This document shows, one piece after another, positions 33,120-43,810 of a stretch of 64,000 nt of DNA (the stretch's first letter is position 1; every line of letters begins with the position of its first letter). The position numbers and the translations under genes are program-made. Where the stretch lies: assembly GCF_905163445.1 (NCBI RefSeq), contig NC_053200.1, positions 10,292,001 through 10,356,000 of the forward strand. Direction: 5' to 3'. Source of the stretch: Pararge aegeria (Eukaryota > Arthropoda > Insecta > Lepidoptera > Nymphalidae). Below the pieces are notes generated by a model. The model searched no databases, was not told the origin of the DNA, and worked only from the letters and a program-made list of their open reading frames with translations.

Positions 33120-33308
33120 ATGGATAAATTTACTTCACTCTTTACAAAAAGGGCCGACACTCAAAGAATGGGCAGAAGATTTACCTTAAGAAGTCTTCGG
33201 CTGTCTTTAAAATATAGGCCTGAAATCTTGAAATTAGTTTTAAAAATGAGACAAACTATTAAAATGAAGAATGCTTTACTAAGCAAGTTAGCGCGGCAAT
33301 TAAAAAAC
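33120..33308 (+). CDS. AGGF1: AGGF1-like exon 1: basic N-terminus
   Basis: Residues 1-63, phase 0 at the donor GTAAGA. It encodes a Lys/Arg/Leu-rich, probably helical segment (SLRLSLKYRPEILKLVLKM, ALLSKLARQLKN). No known domain. The TGTCAAATGACA-like motifs at 33023-33040 just upstream may belong to the promoter, but I cannot place the transcription start. Confidence 0.75.
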
Positions 33309-36300
33309 GTAAGACTATTTTTAAAATGCTATATCTTTAACCTATCCAACTATTACAATAACCACTTTCTTTTTAGAATCTAGCAAGTACATATCCTTCG
33401 TGTACGCAAACAGAGTTAGACCCACCGCAGATACAGGATAGGATCAATTTATTGCAAGGTACTGTAGATCCAAAATTGTGCGATAAAAATAGTACTCATA
33501 CACAAACTCCACTTGAGGAAACAGTAGACTTTAGTCTTACTGGCAGAAAAGAATACCTCTGTGATAAAAACAATTCATACACTCAAACAACACTCGAAGA
33601 AACTGCAAACAAAGAAGAAAAATTTACACAAGATTCATGTACCCAGACAGCTAGTCCAGATGTTAAAGAAAATGCAAAAACAGACAGTAATGAGGTCACA
33701 TCAACAGCCTGGGATATTCAAAGTGGCGAGAAAACAAAGAGTATTGCAGAACAAGTAAAGGAGGTGGCACAAAGTGCTTTACAGCAGACCGGCATGGTAT
33801 ATGTGGAGACAGCAGGAATGTACTATGACTATAAAACTGGGTATTACTACAATTCTGTAAGTTCTTGTCTTTTAATCATGTATGTATACATAAAACAACA
33901 ACACAATCTCATCTCTCAATCCCACTGTAGTAATTAAACCAAATAATTTTATTACACTATTCCATACTAAAATTATGAATATGTAAGGGTATCAGTTGTT
34001 TGTTTTAATGCTTGTTACCTAAGTTCAGCTCAACCGTGGAACCAATCTTCATGCAGCTTGTATCCTGGAGATAGATATACAAAAATAGTTATTTAAAAGT
34101 ACTGGTAAAAGTTAACTGTGGGATAAAAAAAATAGCATTTACAGTTATGCATGGCCTGACCGCTTAATTTACCATAAAGCAATTTGGCATAGAAATTGCT
34201 TACATGCAGTGGCGTGCATAGAGGGTATGCACAGGGTATGCAGATGATATGAAATGAATAAAATCTCCAGTACGAGTTATAAAAATCTTAAGGATAGGCA
34301 TTGTAAGAGTTATAAAAAGCCTACCCTTAAGTATTTATAACTTGTACTGGAGATTTTCTTCATTTTATATGATCTGCATACCCTCTATGCACGCCACTGC
34401 TTACATGCTGGAGAAAATTTATAAATTTAATAAAATATTTATATATATATATATATATATACATATATGTGTGTATATGTGTTTGTACCATTGCTATCTG
34501 CAACACTCTGGAGTCTCACTGGCACCGTTAAAAAAGGGAGAAAAGAGATTTCTATTAGTGATAATCGCCTTTTGCTTTTTTAGTCTGTTTTGTCTAGTTA
34601 TTTTTAACCGTTTTCATGCAATAAAGTTATTTAAAATTAAATAATTACATATATTCTTCAAATGATAGTGATATTCTTTAAATCATGTTATGTAGTGTTA
34701 AATTATTGTAGCTGTAATAAAGAGATAAAACTTGTGAGCTCCCAAATTTAGACCAAAAAACTCACCACTGCACTTCAGTGATTGTTGAATTAACCAACAA
34801 ATCATTATTATTTAACCAAATAGACATTTTATTTTACAGGAACTTGGGCTCTACTATCACACAGACACTGGCTGTTACTACTATTATTCTGATGAAAAGC
34901 AAACTTTTGTGTTTCATTCTTACCCACAAGATAATAGTAGTACAAATAAGGAACCTTACAAGTCCAAAGAAGTTAAGAAAGCAACAAAACAGAAAAAGGT
35001 ATTCAAATGACTGAATTGTATATATTTCAATATATTTATAATATATTTAGAATTTGATGATAGAAGAAATTGCCATTCTTGCAGTACATTCCTCACTTTG
35101 CTTGCGAAGTTTTGTAGAAATTCCATTGGTTATGGATTTGTGCAAAACATAATTAGCAATATTCTTATATCTATATTATTATTGTTTTAATAATTAAAGG
35201 CAAGTTATAAATGTTAAATCATAAAACGAATTTTATTTTAAAATAATTCTGTTTTTCTTTCCAGAAACAACCATCAGACGATATTGCAAACCTAACGAAA
35301 CAATTAAATCAGGTTTCACTCCGAGGCTCAATGGCCTTAGGTAAATGCTATGCTAAGAAGTTTCTTCCAAATACCAAAATCTGAAATGTTATATTACAGG
35401 AAAAGGAAGATGGGCAAACAAAACCAAAACGCAGGAAGATTAAAAACACAAATAAGAAACAGGAAGATTCAAGCAATATTAAAGATCAAGATGTGAAAAT
35501 GGAGATTAATAGTGAAGAACACGAAACAGATCCTCTAAAAGCAGAGGAAAATAAATTTGAGGACAAATTAAATAGAGAATTAGAAGATGGTGAATGCAGT
35601 GATACAGCAAGTGAAGCATCTGATGGTGAAGTTTCAGATGCAAGCACTTCAACCGCAAGTGACGATGGTAAAGGGAATATATTTGGGCTTTTTTCAAAGA
35701 ATATGTCCAGAAACATGTCAACAAGCACTAGTTTTGGTGTATTGAATTTTTTTTTAATTTTTGTGGAACCATTACTTTTATAGTTCATTATGTTCTTACT
35801 TTATTTATGTTGTACTTCTTTCACTATACAGATGAAATAAAAAAAAAAGGAATATTGCGGGATCTAATTGTTTTACAGAACTTTTCATTATGTGTGGTCC
35901 CGTATGCACTTGGCGTTTGTTAAATTATTTTTAAAGGTAAATGAACATTTCACATTTAAATTAATCTATTTCTTTACAGAATCAGTAGCGAGGAATCACC
36001 CACCGTGCATGCGTATCATTGTCAGAGAGACTAGTTTAGAGAAACTAAAGGTTGGCAGTCTGTACCTCATAACTAAGGACGGGGGAACTATCGGTAGAGA
36101 AGGAGACCACCATGCTTTGGTATTGAGAGACCATAATGTTTCAAGAGTGAGTATTTTATTTAAACTCCCAAAAAGTTTCAATCATCCACAGGGTAAAAAC
36201 TTAAACAGTACGATACAAAAGGTGGTTTAATTGTTTACTAGTTCTCTGCCAGGGAACCCTAGGTAGGAAAACAAAGAGACAAAAGTAAGGTTTATTAATC

Positions 36301-39300
36301 TGTGAGTTTAGTATATATAATATATATAATAATAATTAGGCCATGTTTTTAAAATAAAAATAAATAGAAAGGCACTGATGCTCTTATTATGTACATTATA
36401 TATTTTGAATTTAGAATATGTATATCAACACTCTTGGCACAATCCCGTTCTCTTGCTGTAAGTCCTGTCTACAAAGGTTGCCTGTAAGAGATTTCTTGCA
36501 GCAATAAGGCCGCCTTTGCATGTCTACATTGTTTACTGTATGCTCCCTACTCTTATTTTTTCCTGTATGTTATACGTGCAATAAAGTGTTTCTTTTTCGT
36601 CTTCGTTTTACGAGTTCCGAGCCTCATCTATACCTCCTTATTTTAATATTATTTCACAAGTGAGAAAATTAGTTTTTTTGTTACTTGTTGCCTATATTCA
36701 GCTATGTTCGGCAAGTAAACAGCTTGCATCCTGGAGATGGAGATAGGATACTTTTGTGGTTTTGAAAAAAAATGGCCTTTGTTACCTATTAATGGCTTAG
36801 CTATTTCGATCATGGCGTAAATTTTGGGTAAAGATGGTTTGCATTCTGTAGGTGGACAGAATTGATATATAGATCTTTTGGCCCGAAAAATCACTTCCTG
36901 CAAGATGTTTAAAGAACCGAAACAAATGACGACGTCACGGACAACGGCTACTAGGAATTTACAAAGGGATCCTTCATTGAATCCTCTTTTTGCCTGTCTG
37001 TCTATACGTGCAACTGTCCGAATATTCACTGCGGTATGTAAGCTCTTGTCAGGAGTGGTATGAGCATGAAGATTAAAGTTATCCAGACTTATATGTAATA
37101 TAATAAATGCAAAAGTGTGTTTTTTTGTTTGTCTGTTTGTCCTTCTTTCACACCCTAACTGAGCCAATCGACCTGATTTTTGGCAAAGAATTATTTGAAA
37201 GGATGGAGAGTCACATTAAAACCGAAGTAGTCTTACTTTGGCTCATTGGTAAATATGAAATTCCCTGGGATGGTTTACAGGAAAATTCCTATTTTAACAC
37301 CAATTATTGGCCTTCCTTCGCGTCCTAACGACTAATTTACGGCGAGTAGCACCGTGGGGCCCTACTAGTACTAAAAAACAAAATTAATCATCACAATCAT
37401 TTTAGATTAAAATAATAGAATGCTATTTTTATGTTTTATTTTATCACAGAACCATTTACATTTAAAATACGACATGGACGAAAGAAGATACTTGGCAGTT
37501 GATTTGGGCTCCAAGAATGGCACTCTTCTCAACGGTGTCCGTATGTCGGAGAGTCAAAGCACGAGCGTCCCGAATGAGGTAATCTGTCTTTTTTTACATC
37601 AAATTAGAATTCCATTCATTCGTTCATAAACTGGCCGCCGCCAGCGTCAACGGCTGTTCGGTTTTCGTTTCTAGGGTTCCGTACCGAAAGAATAAAACGG
37701 GTCCCTATTACTCAGACTCCGCTGTCCATCGTCCATCAGTTTTTCACATTCCCAGAAGCCTTAGATTAAAAGGCGATTACGTACTAAAATATCTTCCTAG
37801 CTTTATGCCGGATAGTCAAAATTTAAGCCAGTTTTTTTTTGTAGGTAGTCCATGGCAGCACTATACAACTAGGTGAAACGAAGTTACTGTGTCACATCCA
37901 CGCTGGGAACGACACGTGCGGCCATTGCGAACCTGGACTCATTATGGGAAGTAAGTAATGCATTTTTATCTTTATGTGCAAGAAAGATTATTATTTTGTA
38001 GACCACCCTGGCGCAACGGTGAGCGTTGTGAATTTAAGGAGGAGGACCCGGGTTCGATTCCCAGCAGGGGCTATTCGGGAACTTATAGTTTCTGAATTTT
38101 CTCTGGTCTGGTCTGGTGGGAGGCGTGGCTAGTTACCACCCTACCGACAAAGACGTGCCGCTAAGTAATTTAGTGTTCACGGCGATGTCGCGTAGAAACC
38201 TATTAAAGGTTTGAGTACCATACTCCCTAACAGGTTAGCCCGCTACCATCTTAGACTGCATCATCACTTACCACCAGTTTAGGTTGCAGTCAGGGGCTTT
38301 TTGGCTGTGGAATAAAAACCAGCTTTATTTTTCTAAATATCATTTTTATTTATTTATTTTTATTATTTATGTACTTGTGTTATTTTTATTATTTATGTGT
38401 ATATAAATTATAATATACTTAGGAAATCTTATCTCTTTATGAGATCTTTTCCAGTCACCCTTAGATCATATCATATCACTTACTACTCGTATTATATCGT
38501 CTGAAAAATGTAAAAAGAAACCTTTCCGGGGCAGAGTATTTCTACATTTAATACATCGTGGTTGCTATGGTATTCATAGTAATAATATTGAATAAATAAT
38601 AAATAAATACGCTACGACTATACACTCATCGCCATCTAGCCCCAAAGTAAGCGTAGCTTGTGTTATGCTACCCATAACACAAGCTTTATGTATATTTGTT
38701 GTTGTTGGTACAGATTATGTATATTTGTCATAAGCACTAAGATGACAAATATACATAATAGCAAGGCGCTCCGATTTCATCTACACAAGATAGAAAAAAT
38801 ATTGTTAAATTGTAAAATGATATTGGATTATAGATTTTAGTATCTGACTCCCAGACCGTTGGCTAATTTTGAAAAAGCATACAATATTTATCACAAGATC
38901 GATACAAGATCTGCATGCCAATCGGAAATTTTCGAAGTTTATTCATTATTTTCTTCAAAGTACTTTTTGTCTTTGATTGACCATTCAGACAGAATTATTG
39001 CAGACTTGGCCCCACTTAGACCTCAAGACACCAAAGTAGGTATTTACTTTTGAAACACATTTAATATAATTTTCAAATAATTTCAAATTTTTTACCCTAT
39101 ATTAGCCCAATTAAATGGTGATGTTTTGCATAGTACATTCAAACTAATTTGAACCTTATAGCGCAAGAGAAGGAGAAGCAAGTGGCTTACACACGTACAT
39201 GCAGCGTTCAGAAACAGCACCAACTCGAGCTAGCTCGCTTGAAGAACAAATACGCTCCGAAACGTTTGGCGATAGAAGAAACCGCATATAACGATAGGGC

Positions 39301-39854
39301 GCAAACGAGAAGAGAAAAGGTGGGATCCTCGCATCATTCGGAGAAGACCCAGAGCACTGATATCAATACGTAAGTCGTGTCGACGTCATCCGGGGTACAC
39401 TCTCGTACTGTACACGTATTCGCAAAATTTTAATATGAAAAAAAAAAAATAAAAATACAAATTTTAAAACCCGTTTCGTTCAATATAGTATTGTACTAGT
39501 CAAACACTTTCATTTGATACCTATACTTTGGGAGTAGTAAAAAAAGATTGTAATTTTGTGGTGGCGCGGGCGGCCATCATGGACCGAAACCAATTTTGAT
39601 CATATATATATTCCAGACACACACAACACAAACACGCACACAAGCACACACACTCACACTATGAAACTTACACTCACACAGATACGTCAAACTTATGACA
39701 CCCCGTCGTTTTTGCGTCGGAGGTTAAATCTTTAAAATTTTTAATTTCTGACAGGTTTATAGAACCAGAAAACAAAGGTTTCAAATTGCTGGAGAAAATG
39801 GGCTGGTCGAAGGGCGAGGGACTGGGCAAGGACAGCCAGGGAGACCGGGAGCCG
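33120..39854 (+). CDS. AGGF1: AGGF1-like protein (OCRE, FHA, G-patch), ten exons found
   Basis: This is the insect homologue of angiogenic factor with G-patch and FHA domains 1, to judge from the unusual combination OCRE (about residues 199-255), FHA (about 400-475), a CHIHAGNDTC..CEPG segment, a coiled LKNKYAP..YNDRAQTRRE..VGSS block, and the start of a G-patch (FKLLEKMGWSKGEGLGKDSQG). Such proteins are mostly linked to RNA processing; I infer a similar role here. The ATG at 33120 has an in-frame TAA four codons upstream. Ten exons join in continuous phase for about 618 residues. The final exon after the GTGAGC donor at 39855 was not found in the window. Confidence 0.88.
33377..33856 (+). 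CDS. AGGF1: AGGF1-like exon 2: TQT repeats and first half of OCRE
   Basis: Residues 64-223, phase 0. The first part is disordered, with four TQT tripeptides (SCTQTEL, THTQTPL, SYTQTTL, SCTQTAS) and a duplicated CDKN..TQT.LEET block. The end, QQTGMVYVETAGMYYDYKTG, is the aromatic opening of an OCRE domain. The donor GTAAGT lies at 33857. Confidence 0.87.
34207..34399 (+). mobile_element. hAT-like foldback MITE with 8-bp TSD
   Basis: A 193-bp element with terminal inverted repeats CAGTGGCGTGCA / TGCACGCCACTG and an interior that is itself nearly palindromic. It is flanked by the perfect 8-bp duplication CTTACATG (34199-34206 and 34400-34407), the size made by hAT transposases. No coding capacity. 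It sits in intron 2 of the AGGF1-like gene. Confidence 0.88.
34439..34484. repeat. (AT)n microsatellite
   Basis: A (TA)n run passing into TGTGTATATGTGTTTG, in AGGF1-like intron 2. Other simple repeats: (ATT)n 13948-13976, (TG)n 50656-50676, (CATC)n 52687-52702, (ATTC)n 58967-58993, AC-rich 39616-39660. Confidence 0.85.
34840..34998 (+). CDS. AGGF1: AGGF1-like exon 3: second half of OCRE
   Basis: Residues 224-276, phase 0. ELGLYYHTDTGCYYYYSDEK with TFVFHSYP completes the OCRE repeats of aromatic residues. A Lys-rich tail follows. The acceptor TTTTATTTTACAG is strong. Confidence 0.9.
35265..35312 (+). CDS. AGGF1: AGGF1-like exon 4: short linker
   Basis: A 16-codon phase-0 exon (KQPSDDIANLTKQLNQ) after TTTCTTTCCAG. 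The donor CAG/GTTTCA is weak, but extending to the nearby GTAAAT at 35341 would bring a stop in the next exon, so the short form is preferred. Confidence 0.65.
35400..35667 (+). CDS. AGGF1: AGGF1-like exon 5: charged linker
   Basis: Residues 293-381 plus one base. It is Lys-rich at first (a basic patch KPKRRKIKN), then strongly acidic and Ser-rich (ELEDGECSDTASEASDGEVS), a pattern of nuclear disordered linkers and possible CK2 sites. The donor GTAAAG lies at 35668; the split Glu codon G/AA matches the next exon. Confidence 0.82.
35980..36146 (+). CDS. AGGF1: AGGF1-like exon 6: FHA domain, N-terminal half
   Basis: Residues 382-437. The FHA block reads LYLITKDGGTIGREGDHHAL..RDHNVSR, with the Gly-Arg and Ser-Arg that contact phosphothreonine in FHA domains; the conserved His follows in the next exon (SRNH). 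Confidence 0.92.
36455..36610 (+). mobile_element. Non-LTR 3' UTR fragment
   Basis: GGTTGCCTGTAAGAGATTTC, CAATAAGGCCGCCTTTGCAT and GTGCAATAAAGTGTTTC are a lepidopteran non-LTR 3' end. Another copy is at 42690-42825 (GGTTGCCTGGCAGAGATTGC, GCGATAAGGCCATC) and a short one at 14368-14400. Confidence 0.62.
37100..37290 (+). mobile_element. Interspersed repeat F
   Basis: GTCTGTTTGTCCTTCTTTCA, AACTGAGCCAATCGACCTGA and TTGAAAGGATGGAGAGTCAC form a familiar lepidopteran repeat. Neighbouring 36660-36790 (AACAGCTTGCATCCTGGAGA) may belong to the same element family; similar pieces at 34020-34120, 52780-52985 and 55200-55260. Confidence 0.5.
37450..37578 (+). CDS. AGGF1: AGGF1-like exon 7: FHA domain, C-terminal half
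   Basis: Residues 438-480, phase 0. NHLHLKYD..RRYLAVDLGSKNGTLLNGVRM contains the invariant SxNGTxLNG motif of FHA domains. The intron before it (36147-37449) is filled with repeat-derived sequence. Confidence 0.93.
37665..37800 (+). repeat. Interspersed repeat G
   Basis: AGGGTTCCGTACCGAAAG, AAAACGGGTCCCTATTACTC and AGACTCCGCTGTCC form a repeat I recognise as common in insect genomes; no known class. It fills part of the short intron before AGGF1-like exon 8. Confidence 0.5.
37845..37950 (+). CDS. AGGF1: AGGF1-like exon 8: end of FHA, Cys-rich segment
   Basis: Residues 481-515 plus one base. IQLGETKLLCHIHAGNDTC and CEPGLIMG form the Cys/His segment that follows the FHA domain in AGGF1. The donor GTAAGT lies at 37951 and leaves one base, completed as ACG by the next exon. 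Confidence 0.92.
38003..38315 (+). mobile_element. SINE, family A (tRNA-headed, Metulj-like)
   Basis: A full-length copy. tRNA-like head CCTGGCGCAACGGTGAGCG with B box GGGTTCGATTCC, then GTCTGGTCTGGTGGGAGG, CGACAAAGACGTGCCG, GTCGCGTAGAAACC and the tail GGTTAGCCCGCTACCATC...TTGCAGTC. This is the best reference copy for the family here. It is in AGGF1-like intron 8. Confidence 0.85.
38610..38760 (-). mobile_element. SINE, family B, rearranged fragment with two hairpins
   Basis: CATCGCCATCTAGCCCCAAA and AAGCGTAGCTTGTGTTATG are reversed family B. The sequence then folds back on itself twice: arms 38655-38667/38673-38685, and 38714-38731/38742-38759, all perfect. Confidence 0.75.
38841..39035 (+). 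other. Unexplained open frame in AGGF1-like intron 8
   Basis: A 65-codon open frame bounded by TTTTAG and GTAGGT, reading YLTPRPLANFEKAYNIYHKI onward with a fair amino-acid mix. Its phase (0-0) does not fit exon 8 (phase 1), so inclusion would break the AGGF1 frame. It follows a TE remnant (TTAAATTGTAAAATGAT at 38813), so it is probably TE-derived. Confidence 0.3.
39162..39369 (+). CDS. AGGF1: AGGF1-like exon 9: coiled segment before G-patch
   Basis: Residues 516-584 plus two bases. QKQHQLELARLKNKYAP, then YNDRAQTRREKVGSS, is the charged helical block and YxDRAxxRRxxVGS signature preceding the G-patch in AGGF1. The donor GTAAGT lies at 39370. Confidence 0.92.
39755..39854 (+). CDS. AGGF1: AGGF1-like exon 10: start of G-patch
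   Basis: Residues 585-618: NKGFKLLEKMGWSKGEGLGK is an unmistakable G-patch start. The exon ends at donor CCG/GTGAGC. Reading through instead would add Val-Ser and a TAA at 39861, cutting the G-patch in half. The rest of the domain and the C-terminus were not found downstream. Confidence 0.9.
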
Positions 39855-40446
39855 GTGAGCTAAACACACCTTATGCACTATAATTACGCGCTGTGACTCC
39901 TCAAATGTTATATACAGGATGTTCAAGTGATTACATAAACTATTAAAAGCTTTTGGGTATGGATTGATTTACTTTTATATTTAAATTGTAATTGACTGTG
40001 AGGTAATAATAAAAAATAACCGACTATGTTTGTTGTGGGCACATATTAGGGACCTCCTGGCATCCTAAAATAATGGAAAGATATAACTACAAACGGTTCA
40101 TAAGTGTCTGTGATAGGCCTAAATAAAAAAAGAATTCTAGGATTTGAATTTTAATGTCAAGGAAGACAAAGCTCAATTTTTTTAAAAACGTTGCGTTTTA
40201 TTAGACGATTTGAGGTGTTCTTTACATATGTTTATTTAATATAACACTTAAGCAACAAAATACAAATGCTCCAAAATATGCCCTTAAAATAATACTATAT
40301 GTTGACGTTACAAAGAATAATTGCAATCGTAACTTCTTCTAAGGATGACTTGAATTTTTTTATAAGGTAGTTGCACTATCATTACGCGCTATTCTCTTTT
40401 GCCATGGAGCTTTATCCTAAGTGCTTCCATACATAGTTCTTTTGTC

Positions 40447-40720
40447 GGCCGATTGGCGCAGTGGGCAGCGACCCTGCTTTCTGAGTCCAATGCCGTGGGT
40501 TCGATTCCCAAAACTGGTAAATGTTTGTGTAATGAACAGGATTGTTTTTCAGTGTCTGGGTATTTATATGTATTTTTTTAGTACCTATTTATGTAAATAT
40601 TATTCATAAAAAAATCAGTCATCTTAGCACCCATAAAACAAGCTACGCTTACTTTGGGGCTAGATGGCGATGTGTGTATTGTCGTAGTATATTTATTTTA
40701 TATATTATAAAAAAATTAAT
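40447..40720 (+). mobile_element. SINE, family B (tRNA-headed)
   Basis: Head CGGCCGATTGGCGCAGTGGG with box B GGGTTCGATTCC, then TTTTTCAGTGTCTGGGT and tail AAGCTACGCTTACTTTGGGG, CTAGATGGCGATGTGTGT. Near full length; the reference copy for the family. The head looks like a tRNA but cannot fold to a mature gene. Confidence 0.85.
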
Positions 40721-41719
40721 AAAAAGTATGTTTGAAAAGCGTTGGTTCTTGATAAGCATGCAATCTTCTTAAAGCGCCATCTTCTTTTGAAGGTCGACAA
40801 TCATTAAGGCAACTGTAGTCTTTAATGCCGCGGCTCTGAATAAGCAACGAGTCCTTTTTTAAAACCATTGGCGTAGGTTTTCTGCCAAGATGATCTTCGT
40901 CCCAAGCTTTGTTTTCCTTGGATCTTGCCCCGCATGATTAGGTCGTATTTTCGATTTCTCATTTCGTGGCTTTCTCATTCAAGCTTTCTTTGCTTTATGC
41001 TTCTTTGCCTTTTGATTTAAAATTCCTCATACTGCATTTTAGGAATCATGCTGTATCCAACCATATGTCGGATATATGTAGATACATTAGAATTATGTGG
41101 ACATAATTATAATGGACTGGTCTCGGGCGAATCTTGTGTCGTAAAGTCACTTTTATTGATTTTATTCTATACTAAATCTAACCGCGGCGTCCCCTGCGTG
41201 TTCTGTTCGCGTATACGCGAATATCCTTACTTACCTACTAATGTTATACAAAACCAAATCGATCGATTTCCACACGGCATCTCAACGGATCGCTAAATCG
41301 CTGGGTGGCATCTTTTTGCCAGTAGAAGGCTGATAACTAGCCGAAGGAGACAAACGAACTAACTAGCAAGCACTCTTTCGCAATATGATATTAAGTATGG
41401 CCGAGCACGAGCGATGACAATTCGCCGATGAGGATTTCGGATCTTTAAGCATATTCTAAGTATACCCTTACACACTGTAATTATGATTTTTTGCCATCCC
41501 AGATATATTATTTAGTAAATATGTATTGCCCGTTCGTCAGAATCGTCTTTAATTTTAACTTAATTTTCAATTAGCATTTCATTAGAAATTGGTGGATAGT
41601 TTGGCGATTGATTTTGATGTTCTTAGAACAAGGGTAATGCTGAATCCACCCACAAACTACATTTCTTAGAACTTTTAATTGTGTTAAGAAAAGCGTAAGA
41701 CCGAACTTGATAACCTGTT

Positions 41720-42060
41720 CTTAGCTCGACATCATCATCGTAACTTTAACCGATTAACATCATCTGCTGGACATAGGTCTTTTGTAGAGAGTTCCGAAAC
41801 CCCATCGACTCGCTTGGTATCGTCTGTCCATCTCGTTGAGGGACGACCAATGCTGCGGGTTCGCCATTACAGTATCTTGGTATCCCAACGTCCATCAGCT
41901 CTCCAAGCTAGATGCCCCACCCATTGCCACTTCAGCTTCGCAACTCGTTGACTCTAATTTTTCACTTCATTTGATCTCGCAGAGATACTTCTAGCATAAC
42001 TCTCTCCATCGCCCTCTGAGAGACATTAAGCCTGAATGAGGCCCATAATAAGCAACAATG
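41720..42060 (-). mobile_element. RTE-like RT C-terminal fragment
   Basis: Minus-strand translation with gaps gives the conserved end of lepidopteran RTE-type ORFs: QRAMERVMLEVSLRDQ, then AKLKWQWVGHLAW.., then a basic RP..RWTDD segment. Many changes and frameshifts; no intact ORF. Confidence 0.65.
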
Positions 42061-42825
42061 TTCCTAGTTCGATGTCGGTTTATTAATACGGCCATTAAAC
42101 TAATCTACCTCGATCGTAAGCCCTTTGCCAATTTCTGTGTAACTGTTCCAAGGATACTAAGTTCTTGCAATAACTTACCAGTTCATACGATGTTATATAA
42201 ACTTACTCTCGATTCCATATTGCAATGAAAGGCGCATAATCTAGCAAATAAATCTGCATATCGACTACGGAAAGTTTTTAGATTATTTCAGACAACTTGA
42301 GCCGGATCTTAAGAAACCATATCTCGATAATCGAGACCTTATTAGGTCGATACGTAGAGATAAGTATAGTTAATACTTCCTTTAAATATCCTAATGGAAA
42401 ACCAGGGTCGCGAACAAGTTTGAGATAAAGTCGTCCATCATCTGACAAACGTTGAGAAAAACTAACGCGATGAATTATTATATCTCCATTACGGTTCGAC
42501 GTGACTAATTAGTTCACCTGAAGAATATATTCAACTTTTTTGCAAAAAGTGCCGAGGCAAAAACCAGCGGTGGAATCGCGAAACGATTTCATCAGATTAA
42601 GGTTCTGTCATGATATTACATGAGATTAATTAGTTTTAGTACATTTTTGCATTCTGACATATATTATGTTCTGTTTTCTCATGTTTTCCTAATCCTAAGG
42701 TTGCCTGGCAGAGATTGCTACTAAGCGATAAGGCCATCTTTTTTTTCTGCTTCTGTCTTTATTTTTCTTTTGTTTCTTTAATTTGTAGTGGTGTGCAAAT
42801 AAAGAGTACATATATGTAAAAAAAG

Positions 42826-43554
42826 TAAATATGTTTTTCTTCTTCTTTAACATAAAGGCTCATCGGTGTAGCCCTGACCAACCTTTTATATCTATGACGC
42901 TTTCTTTCACCTCTCTTTAAGTCCCAAAACTTTTGTTTGTATTGATCCGAAATAGTCTTGGTCGTTCTCTTCCCTTCTATCCCTCTATTTTTCCCCTTTA
43001 TTATATTTGTGATAAATTCATCATACCTAAGAATTGTTTGCTATTAATACAAAATCATATAGTACAAGCTTCTGACTATCAGACCTTAGGCATCTATAGG
43101 AAAGTCCTCATGACTAGACAGTCCCACCATATCATCACCATAATAAGCCTGTTAAAGACCCTCTTCTCTCATAGGAGAGAGGATTTGAGGGCATCGAAAT
43201 ACGACGCTGCTTAAGTGCTTGTTTGTGCATTATAATCACCATGGTATAGTGAAAGTAATGCACAGATGTAGACACGACTGATTTCCTTAACTCCAGGCCG
43301 GTACTGAATATTTTAATAGAAAAATCCAATACCTAACTTTTCTTGACTTGTGTTTGAATACTAGACAAACGAGGTAGTCCTACCACTCATCCTACCAATA
43401 GAGATTTCATGTGCCCGCCTCCAACCTCCACCATTGGATCAGTCCACTGGTACCATTTTATTTCAAATCCAATTCGATCCTAAAAAGTCTGTAACTATCA
43501 CAACTTGATCCCTGTTAATAACATATTAAATGATTGACTTACTCTTTCTCTCAT
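42826..43554. other. No gene seen
   Basis: Open frames of 93 and 64 codons overlap on opposite strands and have no domain-like content. Probably decayed repeat sequence. Confidence 0.4.
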
Positions 43555-43810
43555 TATCGTCATCATTAACCCATGATCAACCCGAGTTATATCATACATG
43601 GGTCTCCTTGCAAAAGAGAATGATATCGCACGCTGGCCAAGTGCGGATTGGTTCTAGTTTGTGATCGTTATAAAGAACTCTCCGGCATGCATTTCCTCAC
43701 GATGCCATGATATTTTTGTTGCATAAATTAAAAAACTAACATAATTCCGGAAAGTTTGAGGTGCGTGCCGGGGATCGAAATAAGTCCCTCCGTAAGGAAG
43801 GCCGAAGCTA
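43555..43810 (-). mobile_element. SINE, family C
   Basis: Reversed: CACGCTGGCCAAGTGCGGAT, ACTCTCCGGCATGCATTTCC and GTGCGTGCCGGGGATCGAAA. Confidence 0.72.

Noticed and set aside
36649..37167. 172-codon minus-strand ORF
   Set aside because: It runs antisense through recognisable interspersed repeat sequence (AACAGCTTGCATCCTGGAGA, GTCTGTTTGTCC) inside an AGGF1-like intron and shows no domain.
40447..40520. tRNA gene
   Set aside because: The tRNA-like A and B boxes belong to the head of a SINE; downstream SINE body follows and no clean cloverleaf forms. The same applies to the heads at 38003, 55296 and 52128.
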